This document shows positions 38,347-47,319 of a stretch of 48,350 bases of DNA, piece after piece. This DNA comes from CADEFF01 sp964569315 (lineage in GTDB: Bacteria; Pseudomonadota; Alphaproteobacteria; Dongiales; Dongiaceae): the NCBI GenBank assembly GCA_964569315.1, contig CAZMUZ010000016.1:1-48350 (forward strand). The letters are read 5' to 3'. Both the position numbers and the translations under genes were made by a program. The notes beneath the pieces were generated by a model, which saw only the letters and a program-made list of their open reading frames with translations, searched no databases and was not told the origin of the DNA. The number at the start of each line of letters is the position of its first letter. Position 1 is the stretch's first letter.

Positions 38347-39188
38347 GCGGGCTTCGGCCGCAGGATGTCGGCTCGCTCGGGCGGCGCATCGTCGGCGCCG
38401 CCGGCACCGCCATCGTCATCGCCCTCGCCTATCTCTTCATCTTCCTGCCGGTCGTCGTGCTGGTGCTGTTCTCGTTCCACGACGGCAGGGTCCCGGTGCC
38501 GCCTTTCCAGGGCCCGACGCTCGACTGGTACAAGATGATCCTCGGCGACGACCGGTTGATGTCGGCGACCGGCCATTCGGTCGGCATCGGCCTCGCCTCG
38601 GCCTTTCTCTCGACCCTGCTCGGGTTCCTCGCCGCCTTCGGCCTTGCGCGCCATGCGGTGCCGGGCGCCGGTTTCCTCCGCTGGTTCCTCGTGCTGCCGC
38701 TGACGGTTTCCTATCTCATCATCGGCATCGGACTGCTCATCGCGCTTTCCTATACCGGCCTGCCGAAGTCGCTCCTCGCGGTCATGGTCGGCCATGTGGT
38801 GATCAACCTGCCGCTGGCCTTCGCGATCTGCTTCAGCCAGCTCGGCGGGCACCAGGTCGTCTATGAGCGCGCGGCGCGCGATCTCGGCGCGACCGAGGGC
38901 CATGTGCTGATGCGGATCACCGTTCCGATGATGTGGCCGGCCCTCTTTGCCTCCTTCTGCCTCTGCTTCACCTTCTCCTGGGACGAGTTCGTCATCGCCT
39001 TCTTCCTCAGCAATTTCGACGTCACCCTGCCGGTCGAGATCTGGAGCATGCTGCGGACCGGACTCAACCCGATGATCAACGCGGCCGGGACGCTCGTCTT
39101 CCTGCTGTCGCTGATTTCGTTCCTCGCCTTCGAGATCCTGATATTCGGAAAGCGCGCACGCCATGGCCGAACCGCACCTGAAGCTTGA
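38343..39188 (+). CDS. ABC transporter permease (PotC-like), third importer; GTG start
   Basis: This is a 281-residue permease with about six membrane helices. The EAA loop reads 'ERAARDLGATEGHVLMRITV' and is followed by 'FCLCFTFSWDEFVIAFFLSN'. It begins with GTG inside the previous stop (GTGA overlap), so the pair is translationally coupled. Its last 26 bases overlap the ATPase gene, in another frame. The C-terminal ten residues are extra to the fold. Confidence 0.92.
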   Translation: MSGLRPQDVGSLGRRIVGAAGTAIVIALAYLFIFLPVVVLVLFSFHDGRVPVPPFQGPTLDWYKMILGDDRLMSATGHSVGIGLASAFLSTLLGFLAAFGLARHAVPGAGFLRWFLVLPLTVSYLIIGIGLLIALSYTGLPKSLLAVMVGHVVINLPLAFAICFSQLGGHQVVYERAARDLGATEGHVLMRITVPMMWPALFASFCLCFTFSWDEFVIAFFLSNFDVTLPVEIWSMLRTGLNPMINAAGTLVFLLSLISFLAFEILIFGKRARHGRTAPEA

Positions 39189-40230
39189 GCGGATCCGGAA
39201 GCTCTTCGGACGCCAGACGGTCCTCGCCGGGATCGACCTGGACGTGGAAGCCGGCCAATACGTGGTGCTGCTGGGCCCGTCGGGCAGCGGCAAGACCACG
39301 CTGCTCTCGATCGTCGGCGGCTTCACCGCCCCGACCTCGGGCACGGTGAAGATCGGCGGCAAGGACGTCACCCTCACGCCGCCGGTGCGCCGGCCGACCG
39401 CGACCGTCTTCCAGGACTACGCGCTCTTCCCGCATATGTCGGTCGGTTCCAATGTCGGGTTCGGCCTCACGATCCGGCATGTTGCGAAAGCGGAACGCGA
39501 CCGGCAGGTCGAGCGCGCACTCGAAATGGTGGGGCTTTCGGGTTTCGCCGGCCGGCGCGTGCATGAACTCTCGGGCGGGCAGCGGCAGCGCGTGGCGCTC
39601 GCCCGCGCGCTGCTGGTCGAGCCGGAAATCCTGCTGCTCGACGAGCCTCTGGGGGCGCTCGATCTTCATTTGCGCAAGCAGATGCAGCACGAGCTGCGCC
39701 GGCTTCAGCAGAGCACCGGACGCATGTTCGTCCATGTGACGCACGATCAGGACGAAGCGATGGCGATCGCCGATTTCATCGTGATCCTCAATCGCGGCGC
39801 GATCGAGGATATGGGCCCGCCCGAGAAGCTCTATCAGCGGCCGGCAAGCCGCTTCGCCGCGACCTTCATGGGCGAAAGCACCCTGATCGACGGGCGCATC
39901 CTGCGGCAGGAAAGCGGCCAGGTGCTGGTGGAAACGCCGCTCGGAACGCTGCCGGCGAACGGCGCGGGGGCCGCGGGCACCGAGGTCACCATCGCCCTGC
40001 GGCCGGAAAACCTTTCGATCGGACCGGTCGGCGGTTCCGGCCTCCGGCTCTCTGCCGCGCGCATCGTCGAGACCGGGTTCCAGGGCAATCATCGGCGCGT
40101 GCGCGCGGTGAGCGAGACCGCGAAGCCGGTCGAGTTCCTGATCCGCATCGATCCGGAAGCCGAGATTTCCGTCGGCGCCGCCGTCACGGTCTCCGCCCGC
40201 CGCGAGCATCTGGTGCTGCTCGCCCGCTAA
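39163..40230 (+). CDS. ABC transporter ATP-binding protein (PotA-like), third importer
   Basis: This is the 355-residue ATPase of the third importer. It contains Walker A 'GPSGSGKTT', Q-loop 'VFQDYALFPHM', signature 'LSGGQRQRVALARA', Walker B 'ILLLDEPLGALD' and H-loop 'VTHDQDEAM'. A TOBE-like domain closes the protein ('TIALRPENLSI', 'IVETGFQGNHRRV'). Its start overlaps the preceding permease gene by 26 bp, which marks a compact operon. It is the last importer gene; an SDR gene follows after 92 bp. Confidence 0.94.
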   Translation: MAEPHLKLERIRKLFGRQTVLAGIDLDVEAGQYVVLLGPSGSGKTTLLSIVGGFTAPTSGTVKIGGKDVTLTPPVRRPTATVFQDYALFPHMSVGSNVGFGLTIRHVAKAERDRQVERALEMVGLSGFAGRRVHELSGGQRQRVALARALLVEPEILLLDEPLGALDLHLRKQMQHELRRLQQSTGRMFVHVTHDQDEAMAIADFIVILNRGAIEDMGPPEKLYQRPASRFAATFMGESTLIDGRILRQESGQVLVETPLGTLPANGAGAAGTEVTIALRPENLSIGPVGGSGLRLSAARIVETGFQGNHRRVRAVSETAKPVEFLIRIDPEAEISVGAAVTVSARREHLVLLAR

Positions 40231-40322
40231 CCCTGCCGCCCCGTCCGCGGCACTTTCCAGCGCCCCGCATAATTCGTACTGTCTCCCCCGCGTCGGCATC
40301 ATCGCATCGAGGGGAGCCTGGC

Positions 40323-41078
40323 ATGGCATCGCGCAACAAGGTCGCGCTCGTAACGGGCGCCGGCTCGGGTATCGGCAAGCAGGTGACGCTCGCGCTGCTC
40401 GAGGCGGGCTACGCGGTCGCGCTGGCGGGACGACGCAAGGGGCCGCTGCAGGCGGTTGCCCAGGCCGCGGGCAAGAGCGGCGAAACGCTGGTCGTGCCGA
40501 GCGACGTCAGCAAGCCCGCCTCGGTGAAGTCGCTCTTCGCCAGGATCGCAAAGCGCTTCGGCCGGCTCGACCTGCTCTTCAACAATGCCGGCATTGCCGC
40601 GGCGCCGGTACCGCTCGACGAGCTCTCCTTCAAGGAATGGCAGGCGGTCGTGGATATCAACCTGACCGGCTCGTTCCTCTGCACCCAGGAAGCGTTCCGG
40701 CTGATGAAGCGCCAGCGGCCCAAGGGCGGGCGCATCATCAACAACGGATCGATCTCAGCGCATGTGCCGCGCCCCAACTCCGCCCCCTACACCGCCACGA
40801 AGCACGCCATCACCGGCCTCACCCGCTCGACCTCGCTCGACGGGCGCAAACACAACATCGCCTGCGGCCAGATCGACATCGGCAACGCCTCGACCGACAT
40901 GACCCGGAGCATGACAAAGGGCATCGAACAGGCCCATGGCGGCGTCGCCGTCGAACCCACCATGCAGGTGCGGCATGTCGGCGAGGCCGTGGTCTTCATG
41001 GCGGGGCTGCCGCTCGATGCCAATGTGCAGTTCATGACCGTGATGGCGACCAGGATGCCCTATATCGGCCGCGGCTGA
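40323..41078 (+). CDS. Short-chain dehydrogenase/reductase
   Basis: This is a 251-residue NAD(P)-dependent oxidoreductase of the classical SDR family. It has the cofactor loop 'TGAGSGIG' (11-18), 'NNAG' in strand 4, the catalytic Ser in 'NNGSISA' and the Tyr-x3-Lys pair in 'PYTATKHA'. The arginine-containing 'AGRRKG' after strand 2 suggests a preference for NADP. GGGAG precedes the ATG. It may be co-transcribed with the third importer and oxidise or reduce its cargo; the substrate is unknown. Confidence 0.94.
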   Translation: MASRNKVALVTGAGSGIGKQVTLALLEAGYAVALAGRRKGPLQAVAQAAGKSGETLVVPSDVSKPASVKSLFARIAKRFGRLDLLFNNAGIAAAPVPLDELSFKEWQAVVDINLTGSFLCTQEAFRLMKRQRPKGGRIINNGSISAHVPRPNSAPYTATKHAITGLTRSTSLDGRKHNIACGQIDIGNASTDMTRSMTKGIEQAHGGVAVEPTMQVRHVGEAVVFMAGLPLDANVQFMTVMATRMPYIGRG

Positions 41079-41243
41079 GCGCCTCGCCTTCGGCGGATTT
41101 CGGCCCGTTCCGGCGCGGCGGGACCGGTGCCATCCGGTGCTGTCCCGTGATATGAGACGGGACCGCCGACCCTTCGGCCCCGCTCCGACCCGCCGGCCGG
41201 CGCGGCGGAGGCCGGCCCGCCCGACGGAGGATTGTGACGATCG

Positions 41244-42641
41244 ATGGCTTCCGACCCCGATCATCGGCCACGCCTGCATGTGATCGGCGGCGGTCTCGCC
41301 GGCAGCGAGGCGGCCTGGCAGGCGGCGCGCGCCGGCGTCGCGGTCACGCTCCACGAGATGCGGCCGGAACGGCGCACCGCCGCGCACCAGACCGACCGCC
41401 TCGCGGAACTCGTCTGCTCCAACTCCTTCCGCTCGGACGATGCCGACAACAACGCGGTCGGGCTGCTGCATGAGGAGATGCGGCGCGCCGGATCGGTCGT
41501 GCTCTGGGCGGCGGACCGGCACAAGCTTCCGGCCGGCGGGGCGCTCGCAGTCGATCGCGACGGTTTCGCGCAGGCCATCACGGACCGGCTCCTGGCCGAG
41601 CCGCTGATCCGCCTCCAGCGCGGCGAGGTCACGGCCCTGCCGCCGCCGGATTGGCCGCTCGTGGTGGTCGCGACCGGGCCCCTGACCGGTGCCGCGCTTG
41701 CCGATGCGATCGGCGGGCTCACGGGCGAGGCCTCCCTCGCCTTCTTCGACGCCATCGCGCCTATCGTCTATCGCGACACCATCGACATGGAGCGCGCCTG
41801 GTTCCAGTCGCGCTACGACAAGCCGGGACCCGGCGGCGGAACGGCCGATTACATCAATTGTCCCCTCGACAGGCCACAATACGAGGCCTTCATCGCGGCA
41901 CTCCTCGCCGGCGAGAAGACCGATTTCAGGGCATGGGAGAAGGACACGCCTTATTTCGAAGGCTGTTTGCCGATCGAGGTGATGGCGGCGCGCGGCCCGG
42001 ATACGCTGCGCTTCGGCCCGATGAAGCCGGTCGGGCTCACCGACCCGCGCACCGGCAGCCGCGCTCATGCGGTGGTGCAGCTCCGTCAGGACAATGCGCT
42101 CGGCACGCTCTTCAACATGGTGGGGTTCCAGACCAAGCTCAAACATGCCGAGCAGGTCCGCATCTTCCGGACGATCCCCGGCCTCGAACAGGCGGAGTTC
42201 GCCCGGCTCGGCGGGCTGCACCGCAACACATTCCTCAACAGCCCGCGGCTGCTCGATGGCGAGCTGCGGCTCAAGGCCGATCCGCGAATGCGTTTCGCCG
42301 GGCAGATCACCGGGGTCGAGGGCTATGTCGAGAGCGCCGCAATCGGGCTCCTCGCCGGACGGTTCGCGGCGGCCGAGGCGCAGGGCCGGGCCCTGCTACC
42401 GCCGCCGCCCACCACGGCGCTCGGCGCGCTGCACGCCCATATCACCGGCGGTGCCGCCGCCGAGAGCTTCCAGCCGATGAACGTGAATTTCGGCCTCTTC
42501 CCGCCGATCCCCGACCTGCGCGGCGGCCGCCGCGGCCGCGCCGAACGCAGGCCCGCTCTGGTCGCCCGCGCCCGCGCCGATCTGGGAGAATGGCTGGCAG
42601 CGAACGAGACGTCGTCCGCCGACACGCGCGCGAGCGCCTGA
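41244..42641 (+). CDS. trmFO: Folate-dependent tRNA (uracil-54) methyltransferase
   Basis: TrmFO makes 5-methyluridine at position 54 of tRNA using methylene-tetrahydrofolate and FAD. The 465-residue protein has the FAD loop 'VIGGGLAGSEAAW', the catalytic C58 in 'ELVCSNSFRSDDADNNAVGL', the second cysteine in 'YFEGCLPIEVMAARG' and the C-terminal 'FQPMNVNFGLFPP'. GGAGG lies 13 nt upstream, somewhat far. It is convergent with the phytoene-synthase-like gene (28 bp apart). Confidence 0.96.
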   Translation: MASDPDHRPRLHVIGGGLAGSEAAWQAARAGVAVTLHEMRPERRTAAHQTDRLAELVCSNSFRSDDADNNAVGLLHEEMRRAGSVVLWAADRHKLPAGGALAVDRDGFAQAITDRLLAEPLIRLQRGEVTALPPPDWPLVVVATGPLTGAALADAIGGLTGEASLAFFDAIAPIVYRDTIDMERAWFQSRYDKPGPGGGTADYINCPLDRPQYEAFIAALLAGEKTDFRAWEKDTPYFEGCLPIEVMAARGPDTLRFGPMKPVGLTDPRTGSRAHAVVQLRQDNALGTLFNMVGFQTKLKHAEQVRIFRTIPGLEQAEFARLGGLHRNTFLNSPRLLDGELRLKADPRMRFAGQITGVEGYVESAAIGLLAGRFAAAEAQGRALLPPPPTTALGALHAHITGGAAAESFQPMNVNFGLFPPIPDLRGGRRGRAERRPALVARARADLGEWLAANETSSADTRASA

Positions 42642-42669
42642 CGTCCGCGCGATCGACGGCACAGATCGA

Positions 42670-43527
42670 TCAGACACGCCCGATCAGACTGCGTCCCCAG
42701 AGGTGCCACACGCGCATCGGCGGCGCTTCCTGCACGCGGCGGTCGAAGAGATCGTAGCGCGCCTTCGCCAGCCGCTTGAGATAGAGCCGCGCCAGGCTGC
42801 CGGGCAACAGGGCTGGCAGCAGCGACCGCGGCAGGCAGCGCGCCGCAAGGGCGGCTTCGGCCAGCCGATGCTCCGCTTCGCGCGCGATATCGGCGGCGAC
42901 GGCCGGCAGGCCGGCGGGCCGGCGAAGCTCGAGAATGTCCTCGGACCTCACCCCGTGCCGGTCGAGCAGGTTCCGCGGCAGATAGAGGCGGCGTGCCCGC
43001 GCATGGAACGGCACGGCGCGGATGAGGCCGGTCAGGGCCGCCGCGATGCCAACGGCACGTCCTGCCGCCCTGGCCCGCTCGCTCCGCCCCGCCTCGCCGA
43101 GGCATTCGAGGGCGAGCAGCACCAGCTCGCCCGCCGTGCCCTCCGCATAGTCGATGAGCGCGGGCAGGTCGGCCGGCGGCTCGCTCTCCATGTCGCGCTC
43201 GCGCGCATCGACCAGCCGGTCGAGTCGAGTCCGCTCGAGGCCATGGCTGCGGATCGCGGCGGCCAGCGGCTCGATCACCGCATGCCGGTAAGGCCTGGCT
43301 TCGTAGATCGCCGCGATCGCGTCGCGCCACCATTGCAGGCGGATCCGGCCCATCATGGGCTCGCTCACCGCCTCGCGCGCATGGGCCAGCTCGAAGTTGA
43401 AGGCGTAGAGAGCGAACAGCGACTCGCGTCGGTCGGACGGCGCGAAGAGCGCCGTCAGGAACCGGTCGCGATCGTGCCGGCGCACGACCTCCCCGCAATA
43501 GGACAACGCTCCGTCAGCCATTCCCAT
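42670..43527 (-). CDS. Squalene/phytoene-synthase-like protein lacking aspartate motifs
   Basis: This 285-residue protein has the all-helical trans-isoprenyl synthase fold: 'SLFALYAFNFELAHAREAVS', 'IRLQWWRDAI', 'ALIDYAEGTAGELVLLALE' and 'RRLYLPRNLLDRHGV'. Both Asp-rich motifs that bind diphosphate-magnesium are degraded: 'HAREAV' where DDxxD is expected and 'GLIRAVPFHAR' where 'NxLRDxxED' is expected. It therefore resembles the catalytically silent relatives of mitochondrial NDUFAF6 rather than a true synthase. AGGGA is 4-5 nt before the ATG at 43527; ATG 43521 is an alternative. It sits near the sec cluster, divergent from the PuuD-like gene. Confidence 0.85.
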   Translation of the reverse strand: MGMADGALSYCGEVVRRHDRDRFLTALFAPSDRRESLFALYAFNFELAHAREAVSEPMMGRIRLQWWRDAIAAIYEARPYRHAVIEPLAAAIRSHGLERTRLDRLVDARERDMESEPPADLPALIDYAEGTAGELVLLALECLGEAGRSERARAAGRAVGIAAALTGLIRAVPFHARARRLYLPRNLLDRHGVRSEDILELRRPAGLPAVAADIAREAEHRLAEAALAARCLPRSLLPALLPGSLARLYLKRLAKARYDLFDRRVQEAPPMRVWHLWGRSLIGRV

Positions 43528-43615
43528 TTCTTCCCTGGGGCAATATCCGCATTGAACCCACAAGGTCTTGCGTTAAAATCCATCCTAGATCGAATAGCCC
43601 AACAAGGGGGATACG

Positions 43616-44194
43616 ATGAAGAACCCGCTCGAGAACCTGCATTCGACGTTGCTGATAGGCTTCGGCCTTGCCGTCATCGCCGTGCTTATCCTGCATGTCG
43701 GACAGATCGGCGAACATGCCTTCTGGGCGTTCATCTTCCGCTGGATCCACGTCCTGGCCGGCATCCTCTGGATCGGGCTGCTCTACTACTTCAACTTCGT
43801 CCAGATCCCGTCCATGCCGAAGATCCCGGACGACCAGAAGCCGGCGATCAGTAAGGTCATCGCGCCGTCGGCCCTGTTCTTCTTCCGCTGGGCCGCGGCG
43901 GCGACCGTGCTGTTCGGGCTGATTACCGCCCTGATGAACGGCTATCTGGTGGAAGCGCTGACCTTCCAGTCGCCGTTCGTGACCATCAGCATCGGCATGT
44001 GGCTCGCGCTCATCATGGCCGCCAATGTCTGGTTCGTGATCTGGCCGAACCAGAAGAAGGTGCTGGGCATCGTCCAGGCCGATGCGGACGCCAAGAAGAA
44101 GGCGGGCCGGCTCGCCATGCTGGCGTCGCGCACCAACACGATGCTGTCGATCCCCATGCTCTATTGCATGGTGGGGATGCAGAACGTCGGCTGA
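43616..44194 (+). CDS. PuuD-like integral membrane protein (urate-oxidase N-terminal type)
   Basis: This 192-residue protein has four to five membrane helices (about 10-30, 36-58, 84-106, 116-138, and a weak one near 168-185). 'FRWIHVLAGILWIGLLYYFN' and 'PSMPKIPDDQKPAISKVIAP' match the membrane domain of the urate hydroxylase PuuD. The PuuD C-terminal cytochrome c domain is absent, and the membrane part is about half the usual length. Histidines H27, H34 and H45 could bind haem. The function is unknown; urate oxidation is not assured. An excellent terminator follows. Confidence 0.8.
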   Translation: MKNPLENLHSTLLIGFGLAVIAVLILHVGQIGEHAFWAFIFRWIHVLAGILWIGLLYYFNFVQIPSMPKIPDDQKPAISKVIAPSALFFFRWAAAATVLFGLITALMNGYLVEALTFQSPFVTISIGMWLALIMAANVWFVIWPNQKKVLGIVQADADAKKKAGRLAMLASRTNTMLSIPMLYCMVGMQNVG

Positions 44195-44218
44195 TCGGGG
44201 CGTTTCCCGGAATTGCGG

Positions 44219-44247
44219 ACGGGGCCCTTCGGGGCCCCGTTTCGTTT
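44219..44247 (+). terminator. Rho-independent terminator of the PuuD-like gene
   Basis: ACGGGGCCC and GGGCCCCGT form a 9-bp stem with a stable TTCG tetraloop, followed by TTTCGTTTC. It lies 25 bp after the stop codon and between convergent genes. On the minus strand no T-run follows. Confidence 0.88.
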
Positions 44248-44260
44248 CGGCCGGTCGCTC

Positions 44261-44644
44261 TTACGGCAAGGCGATAAGCGCTGCCGCCACCTTCCGGCCC
44301 TCCGCCATCAGCACATTGTAAGTGCGGCAGGCGGCGCCGGTGTCCATCGGCTCGATGACGATGCCCGCCTCCCGAAGCGCCGCCCGCAGGGCGCCGGGCA
44401 GAAGCGCCATCCGCGTCCCGCAGCCGAGGATCAGCAATTCCACCTTGCCCTCGCGTCCCGCCTCCATCACCGGTCCGAGGCTTTCCTGCGTCAGCCCCTC
44501 GAGCGAGCCCAGGTTCCATTCCGTCGTTCGGTCGGTGAAGACGAGGATCGACCCGTGGAACGTCCGGCCGCTCACGCGGAAGCGCGAGGGCCCGTAGCTC
44601 TCGATGATCTGATTGCCGCTCGGAATGAGAGGAGTAACGTCCAT
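44261..44644 (-). CDS. Mth938-domain (DUF498) protein, NDUFAF3-like
   Basis: This 127-residue protein has the Mth938 alpha/beta fold: 'DVTPLIPSGNQIIESYGPSR', 'LELLILGCGTRMALLP'-like core (here 'VELLILGCGTRM') and 'EPMDTGAACRTYNVLMAEGR'. The human relative NDUFAF3 is an assembly factor for respiratory complex I. It lies 78 bp after secF on the same strand, a gene neighbourhood known from other alphaproteobacteria. There is no signal peptide; a cytoplasmic or membrane-surface place is likely. The bacterial function is not settled. Confidence 0.9.
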   Translation of the reverse strand: MDVTPLIPSGNQIIESYGPSRFRVSGRTFHGSILVFTDRTTEWNLGSLEGLTQESLGPVMEAGREGKVELLILGCGTRMALLPGALRAALREAGIVIEPMDTGAACRTYNVLMAEGRKVAAALIALP

Positions 44645-44722
44645 CGGGCGACGAACCTCATGCTCGTTCGGCTGGCGACCGCCGCGCTACAAATCCGCCA
44701 ACTGCCGTCCGGAAACAGAGCC

Positions 44723-45670
44723 TCAGCGTCGCTCGGTCGCGCTCGCGGGCGTCGGGGCCGTCTCCGCGTCATCCTTGCGGCGGCGGAGGTTCATATAGAC
44801 CAGCATCGGCGTCGCGACGCAAATGGTCGAATAGGTGCCGATCACGATGCCCCAGGTCATGGCGAGGCTGAAACCGCGCAGCGCAGGCCCACCGAACAGC
44901 AGGAGCGCCAGCACCGCGAGGAAGGCGAGGCCGCTGGTCATGATGGTCCGGGTCAGCGTGCGGTTGATCGAGAGGTTGATCAGCTCTCGCATCGGCATCT
45001 TCTTGTAGCGCCGCAGCTCCTCGCGGATGCGGTCGTAGATCACCACGGTATCGTTGACCGAGAAGCCGGCGATGGTGAGCACGGCCGCGACGACGTTCAG
45101 GTCGAACTGGATGCCGAGAAGCGCGAAAAGACCCACGGTCGTGATGCAATCGTGGAACAGCGCCACGATGCAGTTGACCGCGAACTGCCATTCGTAGCGG
45201 AACCAGACATAGGCCATGATGCCGAAGAGCGCGAGCACGGTCGCGATGGTGGCGTCGCGGATCAGCTCGTCGCCGACCTTCGGCCCGACATATTCCGATC
45301 GGCGGAACTGCACCGTGGGCCCAAGCGAATCCTTCACCTTCTGGATGGCGGCGATCTGCGCGCCTTCGGCGTCCCCCTGGCTTTGCAGCCGTATCAGGAC
45401 GGTGTCGGCCGATCCGAACTCCTGCAGCGCCACTTCGCCGAGGCCGAGATCCGAGAGCTGCTCGCGCATCGAGGCGAGGTCTGCGGGTCCTTCGGTCTTC
45501 ACCTCCATCAGGATGCCGCCAGCGAAATCCACGCCGAACTCCAGCCCCTTGAAGGCGATCAGCAGGATCGACCCCACCACCATGATCACCGAAATGAGGA
45601 AGGTGACCTTGTGGAATCGGAGAAAGTTGATCTTGGTGTCATGGGGAATGACGTGAATGCCGCTGAACAT
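44723..45670 (-). CDS. secF: Protein translocase subunit SecF
   Basis: SecF with SecD and YajC uses the proton gradient to draw exported proteins through SecYEG. The 315-residue protein has six helices with a large periplasmic domain after the first. Signatures are 'GLEFGVDFAGGILMEV', 'IMAYVWFRYEWQFAVNCIVAL'-type helix and 'AAVLTIAGFSVNDTVVIYDR'. GAGGT lies before the ATG, which is 9 bp after the secD stop. The C-terminal 15 residues are hydrophilic. Confidence 0.97.
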   Translation of the reverse strand: MFSGIHVIPHDTKINFLRFHKVTFLISVIMVVGSILLIAFKGLEFGVDFAGGILMEVKTEGPADLASMREQLSDLGLGEVALQEFGSADTVLIRLQSQGDAEGAQIAAIQKVKDSLGPTVQFRRSEYVGPKVGDELIRDATIATVLALFGIMAYVWFRYEWQFAVNCIVALFHDCITTVGLFALLGIQFDLNVVAAVLTIAGFSVNDTVVIYDRIREELRRYKKMPMRELINLSINRTLTRTIMTSGLAFLAVLALLLFGGPALRGFSLAMTWGIVIGTYSTICVATPMLVYMNLRRRKDDAETAPTPASATERR

Positions 45671-45679
45671 CGCGCTACC

Positions 45680-47257
45680 TCAGATCGGAAGCCGTTGCGG
45701 CCGGAAGCGCCGGACCCACATCACGGTGAACAGCCGCGCGACCATCACCGCCGTGAACATCGAAACGACCGTGCCGATGATGAGGGTGACGGCGAAGCCC
45801 TTCACCGTTCCCGAACCGAAGAGGTAGAGGAACACGGCCGAGATGATGACGGTCAGATTCGAATCCATGATGGTCCCGGAAGCCGACCGGTACCCGGCAT
45901 CGAGCGCATTGACCGGACTGCGTCCGGCGCGGACCTCCTCGCGGATACGCTCGTGGATCAGCACGTTCGCGTCGACCGCCATGCCGAGGCTGAGCACCAT
46001 GCCGGCGATGCCCGGCAGCGTCAGCGTCGCCTGCAGGAGCGACATCGCGCCCAGCAGCAGCACGAAATTGAACACGAGCGCGATATTGGCGAAAACGCCG
46101 AAGAGCCCGTAGGTCAGCAGCAGGGCGACGCAGATCAGCACCAGCCCCATGACGCTCGCGATCTTGCCCGCGGCGATCGAATCCGCGCCGAGCTCCGCAC
46201 CGACGCTGCGTTCCTCCAGCACGGTCAAGGGCGCAGGCAGCGCGCCGCCGCGCAGCAGGATGGCAAGCTCGTTCGCCGACTGCGTCGTAAAGCTGCCGGA
46301 AATGACGCCCGATCCGCCGGTGATCGCATCGCGAATGACGGGGGCGCTGATGACCTTGTTGTCGAGCACGATCGCGAAGAGCCGCCCGACATTGTCGCGG
46401 GTCGCGTCGCCGAAGCGTTTCGCGCCGATGGAATCGAAGCGGAAGCTCACGACCGGCTGCGCGTCCTGGAACGTCGCCTGCGCATCGGTCAGGCTCTCGC
46501 CGCTCACCATGATGCGCTTCTGCACGACATAGTGACGCAGCGGGGTGCCGTCCGGGCCCATTTCCGTCGAGGGCAGCAGCTCGTCTCCGGGCGGAAGGTT
46601 GCCCGACATGACCTGCTCGGACGAGACCGACTCGTCCACGAAACGGAAGCTCATCTGCGCGGTCGTGCCGATCAGGTTCTTGATCGCCTCGGGATCGCGC
46701 ACGCCCGGAAGCTGGATCAGAATGCGGTCGTCGCCCTGACGGACAATGGTCGGCTCGCGCACGCCGGTCTCGTCGATCCGGTTCCGGACGATTTCGATCG
46801 ATTGCGCGATGACCTGCGCCTTGCGGTCGCGGATCGACCTGTCCGTCATCAGAACCCGGATCGACCCGTCGTCGCTGCTCGAGAATTCCATGCCGACCGC
46901 GATCGCGCGGATGCGCTCCTCGGCGTCGGCGAACTGGGCGGGATCGGTCAGCTTCAGCTCGGCGGCGTTTCCCGAGATCCGCAGGTTCTGGTAGCCGACG
47001 CGAGGGTTCGCCAGGGCCTGACGGATGCCGTCCGCGAGGTCGTCGAGCTGATGCTTGATGACCTGATCGGTTTCCACCTGATAGAGCAGATGCGATCCGC
47101 CCTGCAGGTCGAGCCCGAGGGTGATCTGGCCTTTCGGCATCCAGTCCGGCAGCTTGTCGAGCGCTTCGCGCGGAAAGAGGTTGGGCACCGCGAGCAGCGT
47201 GCCGAGCGCGAGCACGGCCACGATCAGAATGATCTTCCAACGCTGAAAATGCATCAT
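45680..47257 (-). CDS. secD: Protein translocase subunit SecD
   Basis: SecD is the larger partner of SecF, 525 residues with six helices. The first helix (about 8-24) is followed by 'QITLGLDLQGGSHLLYQVET' and a long periplasmic P1 domain. The membrane core has 'LTLPGIAGMVLSLGMAVDAN' and 'RIREEVRAGRSPVNALDAGY'. Two ATGs in tandem (47257, 47254) could be the start. It is 62 bp after yajC and 9 bp before secF; the three form one operon. Confidence 0.97.
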   Translation of the reverse strand: MMHFQRWKIILIVAVLALGTLLAVPNLFPREALDKLPDWMPKGQITLGLDLQGGSHLLYQVETDQVIKHQLDDLADGIRQALANPRVGYQNLRISGNAAELKLTDPAQFADAEERIRAIAVGMEFSSSDDGSIRVLMTDRSIRDRKAQVIAQSIEIVRNRIDETGVREPTIVRQGDDRILIQLPGVRDPEAIKNLIGTTAQMSFRFVDESVSSEQVMSGNLPPGDELLPSTEMGPDGTPLRHYVVQKRIMVSGESLTDAQATFQDAQPVVSFRFDSIGAKRFGDATRDNVGRLFAIVLDNKVISAPVIRDAITGGSGVISGSFTTQSANELAILLRGGALPAPLTVLEERSVGAELGADSIAAGKIASVMGLVLICVALLLTYGLFGVFANIALVFNFVLLLGAMSLLQATLTLPGIAGMVLSLGMAVDANVLIHERIREEVRAGRSPVNALDAGYRSASGTIMDSNLTVIISAVFLYLFGSGTVKGFAVTLIIGTVVSMFTAVMVARLFTVMWVRRFRPQRLPI

Positions 47258-47319
47258 GGCGCGAGCTCGGGACCGTAGGCGTACAAAGGCCGGAAACCGC
47301 GAGGCGGTGCGGGCGCGGC

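Noticed and set aside
44213..47278. A 1021-codon plus-strand open frame opposite secD and secF
   Set aside because: Shadow frame with Arg/His/Glu-rich sequence; the sec genes on the minus strand have full motifs.
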